A stretch of DNA of 64,000 nt from CAWCGU01 sp963795195 (GTDB lineage Bacteria > Actinomycetota > Thermoleophilia > Solirubrobacterales > 70-9), in the NCBI GenBank assembly GCA_963795195.1, contig CAWCGU010000003.1:496001-560000 (forward strand). The letters run 5' to 3'. Position numbers and translations under genes: made by a program. The first letter of the stretch is position 1, and the number at the start of each line of letters is the position of its first letter. Positions 10,801 through 19,575 of this stretch are shown here, piece by piece. Under the pieces are notes generated by a model. It worked only from the letters and a program-made list of their open reading frames with translations. It had not been told where the DNA came from and did not search any database.

Positions 10801-12306
10801 GTCGCGAACTCAGACTCGAACAACGTCTCGATCCTGCTCGGCGACGGTGGCGGTGACTTCGCCGCGCAGACGACCGAGGCGACGGGGTCGCTTCCGCGCT
10901 CGGTCGCGGTCGGCGACTTCAACGGCGACGGCAAGCCCGACCTCGCGGTCGCGAACACAGACTCGAACAACGTCTCGATCCTGATCGGCAACGGCAACGG
11001 CAACTTCGCCGCGCAGACGACCGAGGCGGCGGGGAGCGATCCGCTCTCGGTCGCGGCCGGCGACTTCAACCGCGACGGCATACCTGACCTCGCGGTTGCG
11101 AATGACGGCTCGGACAACGTTTCGATCCTGCTCGTGCGCCGCGACCGCGACGCCGACGGTGTCTTCGAGGATGGTGAAGACGCATGCCCAGCCGGTGCCA
11201 CCGGCCCAGGCAATGACCCCGATGGCGACGGCTGCAAGAACGGAGCCCCGGACCACGATCCCGACGACGACAACGACGGCATCCTCGACGGCCCCGACGC
11301 CTGCTCGCCGGGTGAGGTCGGCTGGACCTCGAGCGCCGCGACCGACCGAGACTCGGACGGGTGTCGCGACTCCTCCGAGGACCATGACGACGACAACGAC
11401 GGCATCCTCGACGGCCCCGACCAGTGCCCGAGAGGCGCTACCGGCCAGGGCAATGACCACGACGGCGACGGCTGCAAGAACGGCGGTCCGGACAACGATC
11501 CCGACGACGACAACGACGGCGTCCTGGACGGCCTCGACGAGTGCCCGACCGGCGCCACCGGCCCGGGTGGCGACCACGACGGCGACGGCTGTAAGGACCT
11601 GGCTCCCGACAACGATCCCGACGACGACAACGACGGAGTTCTCGACGGCCTCGACGAGTGCCCTACCGGCGTTACCGGCCAGGGTGGCGACCACGACGGC
11701 GACGGCTGTAAGGCGGCCGAAGACTCAGACGACGATGCTGATGGCGTCGCCGACAGCTCCGACCAGTGTCCCGATGGCGCGACCGGGCCCGGCGACGATC
11801 TGGATGGCGACGGCTGCAAGTCCTCTGAGGACTCAGATTTCGACAACGACGGCGTACCGAATGCGGGGGATGCGTGCCCGAGCGGCGCCACGGGCCCGGG
11901 GGAGGACCTCGATGCTGACGGCTGCAAAACGACCGAGGACCCCGATGACGACGGAGACCAGATCATCGACGACACCGACGCCTGCGATCTGATCGCAGGC
12001 CCGGCACCTTCGGGATGTCCGGCGGCGACGCGGACCCTGAAGCTGAGGCTCGCAAGAAGCGGAAAGCTCAGTGGCAAATTGAAGTCGTCGGACCCGAGCT
12101 GCCTTGATTCTGTCAGGGTCGTCGTCCGCCGAGCGGCTCCCGGCCGCGATCCGAAGCTGGGATCGGCGACCACGAAGCCGAGGGGTGCCTTCTCTATCCG
12201 CGCGGTCCCGGCCACCGGCAAGTACTACGCGACAGTTGCCGCCAGTGTTGTGCCCGATGTCGCTGCCTGCGGGGCGGTGCGCTCCAAGCGGGTTTCGGTC
12301 GGCTGA
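7870..12306 (+). CDS. Giant secreted FG-GAP/VCBS triple propeller with calcium-binding repeats
   Basis: 1478 residues. The start is TTG 7870 behind a GA-rich ribosome site (ggggagag). A signal peptide ends near APAFGA (residue about 45). Residues about 50-1095 hold 21 FG-GAP-type blades of about 49 residues (core AVGDFNGDGKPDLAVAN plus SILLGDG), each with a DxNxDGxxD calcium loop. They fall into three blocks of seven; each block ends with ILLNQ or ILLVRR and the next opens with a PGTSPEAVGADPF-like leader. Residues about 1096-1390 are thrombospondin-type-3-like Asp/Cys calcium repeats (DNDGILDGPD, DGDGCK). The last 100 residues are a small beta domain (RTLKLRLARSGKLSGKLKS) of a kind I associate with large Solirubrobacter secreted proteins. 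It is probably an adhesin or matrix protein. Confidence 0.9.
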   Translation: MKRNSWVLSPESYLSLAGSRRARFLAGACGVLFAPLISSAPAFGATADFIAPGTSPEAVGADPFSVAAGDFNGDGKPDLAIANAGPDTVSILLGDGSGDFAPQTTEAAGTNPVAVAVGDFNGDGKPDLAVANQVSDDISILLGDGGGDFAAQTTEAAGDVPSSIAVGDFNGDGRPDLAIANAGSSNVSILLGDGNGDFAAQTTEAVGTGPFAVAAGDFDGDANPDLAVANFNSDNVSVLLGDGNGDFAAQTTEAVGSRPRSVAVGDFNGDDNPDLAVANFDAINQEDVSILLGDGSGDFAAQTIEAAGVTPISVAVGDFDRDGNPDLAVANADSDDVSILLGDGNGDFAAQTIEAAGTNPVSVAVGDFNRDGWPDLAVANFGSANVTILLNQPAPPSTDFVAPGTSPEAVGADPFSVAAGDFNGDGKPDLAVANFNSNDVSILLGEGGGDFAAQTTEAAGTRPISVAVGDFNRDGKPDLAVANFDSNNVSILLGDGGGDFAAQTTEAAGSGPSSVTAGDFNRDGKPDLAVANSGSNNVSILLGDGSGDFAAQTTEAAGSSPSSVAAGDFNRDGKPDLAVANSGSNNVSILLGDGSGDFAAQTTAATGSLPRSVTAGDFNRDGKPDLAVANFNSNTVSILLGDGSGDFAAQTTEAAGSLPRSVAVGDFDGDGKPDLAASNAGSHKVSILLGDGNGGFAEPTTEAAGTFPLAVATGDFNDDGRPDLAVANNDSNNVSILLNQTLASPSSADFASPVTNPEGAGSHPFSVAAGDFNRDGKPDLAVANSGSSNVSILLGNGGGDFAAQTTEAAGSVPFSVAVGDFNGDAKPDLAVANFNSNNVSILIGDGSGDFAAQTTEAAGSHPFSVAVGDFNGDANSDLAVANFSSNNVSILLGNGGGDFAAQTTEAAGSGPSSVAVGDFNGDGNPDLAVANLGSNNVSILLGNGGGDFAAQTTEATGSFPRSVAVGNFNGDGKPDLAVANSDSNNVSILLGDGGGDFAAQTTEATGSLPRSVAVGDFNGDGKPDLAVANTDSNNVSILIGNGNGNFAAQTTEAAGSDPLSVAAGDFNRDGIPDLAVANDGSDNVSILLVRRDRDADGVFEDGEDACPAGATGPGNDPDGDGCKNGAPDHDPDDDNDGILDGPDACSPGEVGWTSSAATDRDSDGCRDSSEDHDDDNDGILDGPDQCPRGATGQGNDHDGDGCKNGGPDNDPDDDNDGVLDGLDECPTGATGPGGDHDGDGCKDLAPDNDPDDDNDGVLDGLDECPTGVTGQGGDHDGDGCKAAEDSDDDADGVADSSDQCPDGATGPGDDLDGDGCKSSEDSDFDNDGVPNAGDACPSGATGPGEDLDADGCKTTEDPDDDGDQIIDDTDACDLIAGPAPSGCPAATRTLKLRLARSGKLSGKLKSSDPSCLDSVRVVVRRAAPGRDPKLGSATTKPRGAFSIRAVPATGKYYATVAASVVPDVAACGAVRSKRVSVG
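8083..11136 (+). repeat. 21 tandem 147-bp propeller-blade repeats in three groups of seven
   Basis: Repeat period is 147 bp where measured (for example 10265 to 10412). The groups end near 9050, 10100 and 11140. Within a group the blades diverge mainly at two or three residues before the SVAVGDF strand, so the array is recent enough to recombine. The long open frames on the opposite strand here are by-products of the repeat. Confidence 0.85.
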
Positions 12307-12369
12307 GGGGCGCAACGGTTAATCGCTGACGCTCTCCACATCCACCGGCCCTTCGACCGCGAACTTCCA

Positions 12370-12533
12370 TGCCGGAGGAGGGACTCGAACCCCCGACACG
12401 CGGATTATGATGCCCGGCGATCGAGGGGATCTGGCTTTGCCAAGCGGTTCTGAGGTTCCCTCAGATGCACCCAGTCACGCACGAAGTTCTGAGTTGGGTG
12501 CACAGTTGGGTGCACGGCGGCGGAAACGGAAGC
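12370..12533 (-). repeat. Attachment-site copy 1: tRNA-Met 3' fragment plus element arm
   Basis: Bases 12370-12411 are identical over 42 positions to the 3' half of the tRNA-Met gene at 29520-29561 (discriminator base, acceptor, T arm, variable loop and 3' half of the anticodon arm), in the same orientation. Homology stops at the anticodon loop. The next ~120 bases match 19861-19983 closely and contain the direct repeat GTTGGGTGCAC twice (12497 region), which resembles integrase arm-binding sites. This is the expected scar of integration into the 3' end of a tRNA gene. Confidence 0.8.
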
Positions 12534-12561
12534 GACGGCGGTGAGTCGCTGATTGAGGCCT

Positions 12562-12579
12562 TAGAACAATATCGTTCTA
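12562..12579. promoter_or_regulatory. Palindromic operator candidate of the HigBA-like remnant
   Basis: TAGAAC-aatatc-GTTCTA is a perfect 6-6-6 inverted repeat about 190 bases upstream of the XRE gene and 25 bases before the toxin remnant. Antitoxins of the HigA type bind such palindromes in their own promoter. The LexA box of actinobacteria has a 4-base centre, so that reading is less likely. Confidence 0.45.
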
Positions 12580-12603
12580 GTATGTTGCTGTAGTGTCGAC
12601 GCG

Positions 12604-12698
12604 GGCTCGCGGCACTCCAATCTGAAGAGCTACGCGTGCGCAGGACGATCCGCATTCTGTTCGCCTTCAACCGTCGTCAGCAACCGGCTTTTCGATGA
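12604..12698 (+). pseudogene. HigB/RelE-type (Gp49-like) toxin remnant
   Basis: The first frame reads GSRHSNLK and a second frame, entered at 12627, reads ELRVRRTIRILFAFNRRQQPAF before a stop at 12696. Joined, they match the central part of Gp49-like RelE/HigB toxins (GSRH-N--ELR...IRILFAFDPRRQA), but the GDK...W C-terminal strand is missing and the frame is broken. So the toxin is dead while the downstream antitoxin is intact. Family recognition is from memory of the motif. Confidence 0.6.
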
Positions 12699-12765
12699 TC
12701 TTCAGTAGCCCCCAGAACCAAGACCGACAGCCAAACCACGAGCCCACACAGCGGGGAGTAGTCCA

Positions 12766-13119
12766 ATGACAAGCACAAAGAGCTTCCGTGAGCAGCGGAA
12801 GGCAATCCTCAAGGACCCGGCACGCCGGGCCAGCGTGGAGCGTCAGAAGGCGCTCATGCTCGGCGCGGCACGTCTGTTCGAACTGAGGAAGGAGCGAGGA
12901 CTCTCCCAGACCGATCTGGCTGAGCGGCTCGGGGTAACCCAGAAGCGAATCTCAGCGATCGAACGGGCCGAGGACCTGAACCTTTCGACGCTCGAACGCT
13001 ACGTCACTGCTCTCGGGGGGCGCCTACATGCCAGCATCGAATTCGACGATGAGACAGTCACATTGACGCCCGCCGATTCGCCACCTCAGAGGAGACGCCG
13101 CAAGAAGGTGGCGGCCTAG
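12766..13119 (+). CDS. XRE-family antitoxin-like regulator (HigA type)
   Basis: 117 residues from ATG 12766. The helix-turn-helix is around residues 45-75 (LSQTDLAERLGVTQKRISAIE). It is followed by LNLSTLERYVTALGGRLHASIEF, the usual partner segment of HigA antitoxins of Gp49-like toxins, and a basic tail (RRRRKK). It directly follows the toxin remnant, in the standard toxin-then-antitoxin order. It is now an orphan antitoxin that may repress its own promoter or neutralise related toxins. A truncated, nearly identical copy lies at 21473. Confidence 0.8.
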   Translation: MTSTKSFREQRKAILKDPARRASVERQKALMLGAARLFELRKERGLSQTDLAERLGVTQKRISAIERAEDLNLSTLERYVTALGGRLHASIEFDDETVTLTPADSPPQRRRRKKVAA

Positions 13120-13129
13120 TTCATTACGC

Positions 13130-13351
13130 GTGAAGAAGCTTGACTTGGAGGTTGGTGACCTCGTTGAGGTCGGCGAGCGCCGCTACGACGTCGTCTCCGA
13201 CAAGGCTGGTGGCGTTGCGCTTGAGCCGGTGATTACGAAGACGGTTGAACGTCTGCACGCCGAGCGCGACGGCAGGCCGCCCTCGCTGACGAGTTCGATC
13301 AGCACTTCGGACATCTGCACCCAGACGGCGAGGGGTAGACGTTTGGGGTGA
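13130..13351 (+). CDS. Small conserved protein of the islands, copy 1 (frameshifted end)
   Basis: GTG start at 13130, 10 bases after the XRE gene. The first 45 residues (KKLDLEVGDLVEVGERRYDV, DKAGGVALEPVITKTVERLHAE) are almost the same as the protein at 20043. After GRPP the frame is shifted: with one base restored near 13287 the product would continue as DEFDQHFG and end at 13339, as in copy 2. The fold suggests an SH3-like barrel with a C-terminal helix. I do not recognise the family. It occurs in both modules next to toxin-antitoxin genes. Confidence 0.55.
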   Translation: MKKLDLEVGDLVEVGERRYDVVSDKAGGVALEPVITKTVERLHAERDGRPPSLTSSISTSDICTQTARGRRLG

Positions 13352-13514
13352 GAGGGTCGTCCCGGGCGCATTGTCGCGGTGCGAATCAACGCTGCTTCGA
13401 CAAGCGCGTGAGCTCCTCTCTACCATGATGTATCAGTTCGCCTGACCCGGATGGTCAGATCGAGCGAGGTGATCCGTCCGGCAACTTCGGGCCGGCCGAC
13501 CTGGGAGAGACATT

Positions 13515-16500
13515 TTGAGGATCGCGGGGATTGGCTCACTCCAACGAGGCGTCGGGGGTGCGCTGACCGTCTGCGCTGTTGTGCTCGCAGGGGGCGTCGC
13601 CACAGCTGAGGCCGCTCCGGCACTCCAGAAGACCTTCACGCCCGCCAACGTCAGCGTCGGCGAAACGACGACGCTCAACTTCGCGATCAACAACCCGGAC
13701 GCGACCACGCAGGCATGGTCGTTCACCGACCAGCTCGCCGATGCTCTGCATGTCGCGCAGTCCACGCCGGTTTCGAATACCTGTACGGGGAGCACGGTCA
13801 GCGCGCCGCTCGACGGCCAGCAGGTGACGATCAGCGGGTCGCTTGGCGCAGGCGCGTCATGCGCGGTTGGGATCAAGGTCCAGGTGACCGAGACCGGCAC
13901 GCACGTCAACTCCTCGGGCAACATCACGCAGCGCACCAACATCACCGGCCCGGGGCTCCCCGCGCAGGTCCAGTGCTCTGATCCCGCGGCTCCCCCGGTT
14001 GACGACATCATCGGGGTCTTCGTCGACTGCGAGTTCTCCGACGAGCCGCCGCCGAGCAACTTCACGATCCAGGAGGACTGGCATTCGGTTCCGAATACGG
14101 TGGCGTATCAGACGCCGGTGGTCGGGGATCTGTTCGGGACCGGCGATCCGGTCGTGGTCGCAGGAGGCGGTCGGTCGGCAACAGGAGGCAATCCGGTGAG
14201 CAGCCGGGTCGCGCGCGATATCCACATCTACGACGGTGACGACGGCAGCGTGCTGTACACGATCACGACGCCGCGCTACACATGGTCGAGCTTTGCTGCT
14301 GTGGCGATTGCGGACGTGAACTCGGACGGTCGCGGTGAGATCATCTTCCGCGCGGCTTCGCACAGCCAGACACAGGCAGATGCCGACGCGGTCGGCGTCG
14401 CCAGCCCCTCCCAAGTGGACGGCCGCCTGATCGCCTACGAGTACAACCCGGTCACCGACGACTGGGACGTGATGTGGATCTCGGACCAGCGCTATGACCA
14501 CGGCCCCAACAGCACGCAGGTGCAGGCACGCGGTGGCGCGTCTGTCAGTCTCGCGGACTTCAACGCCGACGGGACCCCCGAGGTCTATGTCGGGAACCAG
14601 ATCTTCAACGCCGTCACCGGTGTTCGCCTTGCTTCGGGTGCCGCCAGCCAGCCTTCCGGCTGCCAGGTCGGGGTCAGTTGCCTCCTTGCGCAGACCGTCG
14701 CGTTCGACCGGGACGGCGACGGAGACCTCGAGCTTGCGGCCGGTTACGTGATCTACGACGTCCAGATCAACGACACGACAGCCGAGGCCCCCAACAGCAT
14801 GACCGTGGCCGAGACGGCCGACCTGCCGAGTCTCGTAAACCGGGATGGCTTCACGGCGGTCGCCGACCTGGATCTCGACGGCAGTCCCGAGGTCGTCGTC
14901 ACCATCGCCGGTAACAACACGGTCATCTACGCATGGGATTCGCAGACCGGAGCGCTCAAGGACCAGAAGCTGGGCACACAGCTCGCCGGCGGCACCGGCG
15001 CAGGCCCACCAATGATCGGAGACATCGATGGCGACGGGCGCCCGGAGATCGTCATGGTCACGGTCAACCGCGTCCGGGCCCTGAAGTACATCCCGGGCGT
15101 TGGATTCCAGCAGGCATGGATCATCGCCACGGTTGACAGCTCAGGCGGCACGTCGATGTCGATGTTCGACTTCAACAACGACGGCAAGCAGGAGATCGTT
15201 TACCGCGACGAGCAGAACATCCGCATCATGGATGGCGGCCCCAGCCCGGCAAACGCAAACCGAAACCTCGCGACGTTCTCGTGCGGGTCCGGCACCTCCG
15301 TCGATATGCCGGTGATCGCCGATATAACCGGGAGCGGCGAGGCCCGGATCGTGGTCACATGTGAGGCTCCCGGTGGGTCGGAAGTCCGAGCCTACGAGTC
15401 CGCGAGCTTCGACTGGGCGAACACCCGGCCGGTGTGGAACCAGCAGGCCTACTTCGTCACCCACATCAACGACGACCTCACAGTCCCCTCCGGGCAGTTC
15501 CCGAACTGGACGGTCTTCAGCGATCCACAGCAGCGCTGCTCGGACGGAGCCAATCGCCCCCTTAACAGCTTCCAGGTCCAGACCACAGATCTCGACGACG
15601 ACACCGGTTGCCCCGTAGCGTGCGTCGCAGCCTCGCTCGAAGTCGACAAGGCCTCGAACCCCGCGTCCGGCACGATCGTCGAGCCGGGTGACACGATCGA
15701 CTACACGATCACGATCGAAAATACGGTCAACGACCCGGTTCCGGACGTCGACGTCAGCGACGACCTCTCGGACATTCTCGACGACGCGACGATCACCTCC
15801 GGACCAACGGTGAATCCCGGCGCGGCCGGGACGGCGCAGATAACAGGCAACACACTGAACTTCCTGGGCACGATCCCCGGCAACGGCACGGTGACCATCA
15901 CCTACGAGGCGACGGTCAACGCTCCGGGTCAGCTAGGCAATGGCAACCTGGGCAACGCCGTCGTGGGGGAGCTATCGAACTGCGACGGCGCCTCGGCCAC
16001 GCTGCGATGTACAACCGAACACCCGGTCGCGGCCCTGCGCCTGCAAAAGGCGGCGGGCGTCGCGCTTGCGAGCGTCGGTGACGTCGTCAACTACACCTTC
16101 ACGCTGACCAACACCGGCTCGCTGCCACTCACCGGCGTCGGTGTCAACGACCCCCTGCCCGGAATGAGTACTCCGGTTTGCGCACAGGCAAACCTGGCCC
16201 CGGGCGCCAACACCACCTGCTCGGCGTCGCGAACGGTGACGAACGCAGACGCCGCCGCCGGGCAGATCGAGAACACTGCAACTGCGAACGCGGGCTACGC
16301 CGGCGGCGGCCAGGTCACCTCAAACCAGGCCTCGGCGACGGTCCAGGTGAACGCCCGCTCGGAGCTCTCGATCACGAAGACAGCGCCCCTGGTCGCGTTC
16401 GTAGGTGACACGTTCGAGTACGTGATCACGGTCAAAAACACCGGCCCTAACGACTCGAACCCCACCACCGTCACCGACGTCTTGCCGTCGGGCGTCAGCT

Positions 16501-19403
16501 TCCAGTTCGCTCCCGGGGCCTGCACGGTCAGCCCAGGCCCGGCCCCACAAACCGTTGTCTGCAACATCGGAAACGTGGCCTCCGGCGCCACCGAGGTTGT
16601 GACCATGTTCGTGAAAGTTGAGCCGGCTGCTCAGGGCAGTTTGCTTCACAACGTCGCCACGGTCGACGGCCCGAACCAGGACACGAACCCGGCCGACGAC
16701 ACCGATGACGCCGACACGGTCGTCCCGCCGGCTGCGGATCTGAAGATCACCAAGGACGCGACGCCCGCGGTGCAGAACGTCGGGAGTAACGTGTCCTATC
16801 TCCTCACGGTGACAAATGACGGGCCGACTTCGTCGCCGACCACGACCGTGACCGACGACCTGCCGCCCGGGTTCAGCTTGGTCTCGGCGACTCCGAGCCA
16901 GGGCATGTGCGGCAACGCCGACCCGGTCGTCTGCCAGCTGGGGTTCATGAGCAATGGCGCGACCGAGACGATCACGATCGTGGCTCAGGTGGGCGCACCC
17001 GATGGCCGCGTGGCCATCAACACGGCGTCGGTCACCGGGGCGATCTTCGACCCGAACCTCGACAACAACACCGATGACGCCCAGACGCAGATCCCGCCGC
17101 TTTCCGATCTCGAGATCGAAAAGACGGCGACGGAGACCTCGGTCCATCCCGGGGAGACGATCCAATACACGCTGGCGGTAAGCAATGGCGGTCCCACCGA
17201 CTCGAATCCGACGATCGTGACCGACGACCTGCCGGCTTCCCTGACCGGCCCCGTGCAGGCGACGTCCAGCCAAGGCCCCGGCTGCACCGTCAGCCCCGGT
17301 GGGCAGATCTCCTGCAACCTCGGCAACCTTCCCGCCAACGGCCCGGCGGCGACGATCACGGTCGTTGCCACGGTCGCGAACAACGCCTCAGGCGAGATCG
17401 TGAACACCGCAGAGGTGGACGGGCCGAACCCGGATCCCGACCCGACCAACAACAGCTCGACCGAGCGCACTCCGATTGAGCCGGACGCCGATCTTGAGAT
17501 TGTCAAGACGGATGGTCCCGACCCTGTCGACGTCGGCGAAGACCTGACCTACACCCTCGACGTCCGCAACCTCGGCCCGAGCCCCGCGACCGAGGTCGAA
17601 GTCACCGACGACCTGCCGCCCGGCTTGACGCTGGTGTCGGCCACCTCGGACCAGGGCGCCTGCTCGACCACAGACCCGGTGACATGCGACGTCGGAGACC
17701 TCGCTGTCGGCGGGACCGCCCAGATCACGATCGTCGCCCGTGTCGGTGCGTCGCTCGGCGGCACGCAAATCACGAACACCGCATCGGTCGACGGGGCGGA
17801 GGACGACACATTCCTGCCGAACAACTCGGATCCCGCAACGACCACGATTCCGGTGGCGGCTGACCTGAGGATCACCAAGGAAGCTGATCCCTCTCCGATC
17901 GAAGCCGGCGAGGACGTCACCTACACCCTCACCGTGACCAATGACGGACCGAACACGGCGACCGCCGTCACCGTCGACGACGATTTGCCGAACTCCCTGA
18001 CGCTCGTCTCGGCGACGCCCAGCCAGGGGAACTGCAACAACTCCGATCCGGTCCAGTGTGCCCTGGGGACCCTGCTCAACGGAGCGTCCGCAACCGTCGA
18101 GATCGTCGCAACCGTCGGCACCGGCCAGACGGGCAATGTGATTTCGAACACAGCGACGGTGGAGGCGGCCGAGCACGATCCCGATCCCGACGACAACTCC
18201 GCGACCGAGCCGACCGAGGTGCTCCCGGAGGCCGATCTCGCGATCGACAAGCGGGTCGTCGAGCCGGCACCCTACCTGGCCGGCGAGAACACCACCTACC
18301 TGCTGACCGTGACGAACAACGGCCCGAACCTCGCGGAGGAGGTGGACGTCACAGACGACCTGCCCGCAGGCCTGACGCTCGTCTCGGCGACTCCGTCCAA
18401 GGGCGACTGCCTCGCCGGTGATCCGCTCACCTGCGGCCTCGGCAACCTGGCGGCGGGCGAGTCGACCGAGATCCGGGTCGTGGTCACGATCGGGGCTGAC
18501 CGTTCGGCAGAGCAGATCGTCAACGCCGCCAGCGTCGACTCGGACACGCTCGATCAGGTGCTGCCGAACAACGAGGATGCCGCGACCATCGCCGTCGAGC
18601 CCGAGGCTGACCTTTCGGTCTCGAAGACGACGAGCGCGTCCACTGCCGTGAGCGGCGAGAACATCACCTGGACCATCACGGTTCACAACGCCGGTCCCGA
18701 GCCCGCGACACAAGCCGAGCTCAGCGACGACCTGCCGGCCGAGCTGACTCTTGTCTCCGCCTCCCCGAGCCAGGGCGCCTGCAACGCGGCGGATCCGCTG
18801 GTCTGCCAACTGGGCGTGATCCCGGTCGGAGCGACGGTCACTGTCGAGGTGGTGACGCAGATCAACGAGCTCGCCGCTGACGCCCCGATCACGAACTCGG
18901 CCTTCGTCGAGTCCGCCGAGCACGATCCGAGCACGCCCAACAACTCCAACGCAGCGGTGCTCTCCGCGCGCGCCGCTCCTCCCGCAACCGAGCGCAGGAT
19001 CCACTACAGCCTGCGCTTCCGCTACGTCGACAAGCACGACGAGGCCTTCGTCGTGGCACGGGTCTTCTGCCACTCGCCCGGTTGCGATCTGGACGGCCGT
19101 GGGCGCATCCGCATCCTGCCGTACGCGCGCGCTGCCGACGGGCGCACCAAGCTGCAGAAGTTCGAGCTCGGTGAGGCGAAGGAAAGCTATGAATACACCC
19201 GCGGCCGGGTGTCGGCGGGAACCCTGGCTTTCCCGGTGAAGCCGGCCGATGCCCGCAAGGTGCAGGCGGCGCTCGCGGCGGGAGCGCGAGGCAAGATCCG
19301 CGCCGACGTCACGGTATTCGGCTCCAACTCCATCTACCCCCAGGCGACCAAGAGGCGATTCCGCGACATCAAGCTGTTTGCGGTGCTGCAGGGCACCGGC
19401 TGA
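13515..19403 (+). CDS. Giant secreted DUF11-repeat protein with propeller domain
   Basis: 1962 residues from TTG 13515, with gggagaga just upstream. A signal peptide ends near AEAAP (residue about 33). Then comes a beta-sandwich (LQKTFTPANVSVGETTTLNF, residues 35-150, DUF7933-like), an FG-GAP/VCBS region of about 500 residues (DVNSDGRGEI, DFNADGTPEV, DLDGSPEVVV, DIDGDGRPEI), and nine DUF11 domains of about 115 residues (LEIVKTDGPDPVDVGEDLTY, VTDDLPPGLTLVSAT). The C-terminus is a 140-residue domain without a match I know (HYSLRFRYVDKHDEAFVVAR). There is no sorting signal or membrane anchor. DUF11 stalks often carry Lys-Asn isopeptide crosslinks. It is likely a fibrous surface or matrix protein, and is the cargo of the first island module. 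Confidence 0.88.
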   Translation: MRIAGIGSLQRGVGGALTVCAVVLAGGVATAEAAPALQKTFTPANVSVGETTTLNFAINNPDATTQAWSFTDQLADALHVAQSTPVSNTCTGSTVSAPLDGQQVTISGSLGAGASCAVGIKVQVTETGTHVNSSGNITQRTNITGPGLPAQVQCSDPAAPPVDDIIGVFVDCEFSDEPPPSNFTIQEDWHSVPNTVAYQTPVVGDLFGTGDPVVVAGGGRSATGGNPVSSRVARDIHIYDGDDGSVLYTITTPRYTWSSFAAVAIADVNSDGRGEIIFRAASHSQTQADADAVGVASPSQVDGRLIAYEYNPVTDDWDVMWISDQRYDHGPNSTQVQARGGASVSLADFNADGTPEVYVGNQIFNAVTGVRLASGAASQPSGCQVGVSCLLAQTVAFDRDGDGDLELAAGYVIYDVQINDTTAEAPNSMTVAETADLPSLVNRDGFTAVADLDLDGSPEVVVTIAGNNTVIYAWDSQTGALKDQKLGTQLAGGTGAGPPMIGDIDGDGRPEIVMVTVNRVRALKYIPGVGFQQAWIIATVDSSGGTSMSMFDFNNDGKQEIVYRDEQNIRIMDGGPSPANANRNLATFSCGSGTSVDMPVIADITGSGEARIVVTCEAPGGSEVRAYESASFDWANTRPVWNQQAYFVTHINDDLTVPSGQFPNWTVFSDPQQRCSDGANRPLNSFQVQTTDLDDDTGCPVACVAASLEVDKASNPASGTIVEPGDTIDYTITIENTVNDPVPDVDVSDDLSDILDDATITSGPTVNPGAAGTAQITGNTLNFLGTIPGNGTVTITYEATVNAPGQLGNGNLGNAVVGELSNCDGASATLRCTTEHPVAALRLQKAAGVALASVGDVVNYTFTLTNTGSLPLTGVGVNDPLPGMSTPVCAQANLAPGANTTCSASRTVTNADAAAGQIENTATANAGYAGGGQVTSNQASATVQVNARSELSITKTAPLVAFVGDTFEYVITVKNTGPNDSNPTTVTDVLPSGVSFQFAPGACTVSPGPAPQTVVCNIGNVASGATEVVTMFVKVEPAAQGSLLHNVATVDGPNQDTNPADDTDDADTVVPPAADLKITKDATPAVQNVGSNVSYLLTVTNDGPTSSPTTTVTDDLPPGFSLVSATPSQGMCGNADPVVCQLGFMSNGATETITIVAQVGAPDGRVAINTASVTGAIFDPNLDNNTDDAQTQIPPLSDLEIEKTATETSVHPGETIQYTLAVSNGGPTDSNPTIVTDDLPASLTGPVQATSSQGPGCTVSPGGQISCNLGNLPANGPAATITVVATVANNASGEIVNTAEVDGPNPDPDPTNNSSTERTPIEPDADLEIVKTDGPDPVDVGEDLTYTLDVRNLGPSPATEVEVTDDLPPGLTLVSATSDQGACSTTDPVTCDVGDLAVGGTAQITIVARVGASLGGTQITNTASVDGAEDDTFLPNNSDPATTTIPVAADLRITKEADPSPIEAGEDVTYTLTVTNDGPNTATAVTVDDDLPNSLTLVSATPSQGNCNNSDPVQCALGTLLNGASATVEIVATVGTGQTGNVISNTATVEAAEHDPDPDDNSATEPTEVLPEADLAIDKRVVEPAPYLAGENTTYLLTVTNNGPNLAEEVDVTDDLPAGLTLVSATPSKGDCLAGDPLTCGLGNLAAGESTEIRVVVTIGADRSAEQIVNAASVDSDTLDQVLPNNEDAATIAVEPEADLSVSKTTSASTAVSGENITWTITVHNAGPEPATQAELSDDLPAELTLVSASPSQGACNAADPLVCQLGVIPVGATVTVEVVTQINELAADAPITNSAFVESAEHDPSTPNNSNAAVLSARAAPPATERRIHYSLRFRYVDKHDEAFVVARVFCHSPGCDLDGRGRIRILPYARAADGRTKLQKFELGEAKESYEYTRGRVSAGTLAFPVKPADARKVQAALAAGARGKIRADVTVFGSNSIYPQATKRRFRDIKLFAVLQGTG

Positions 19404-19575
19404 GCGACGGCTTCAGTGGTCGGGGCCAACCTGGGCCGATTCGAATCTCATTGGACACCCAGGTTTCGATAGTTGCTCTCCTGGCGATTCTTGCCGCATG
19501 CACATGCAAAGCTGCGCGGAATTTGAACGTCGTGCCTGTGGAATCTGTCGGGCGGCAAGGTGAAACGATTTCCCT

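Noticed and set aside
7638..12221. Two very long minus-strand open frames (662 and 850 codons) across the FG-GAP array
   Set aside because: They mirror the 147-bp repeat on the other strand: low-complexity Ser/Ala/Pro products, no start context. The plus-strand protein explains the sequence fully.
12562..12579. LexA/SOS box
   Set aside because: Arms GAAC/GTTC are present but the centre is 6 bases instead of 4, and the downstream genes are a toxin-antitoxin remnant.
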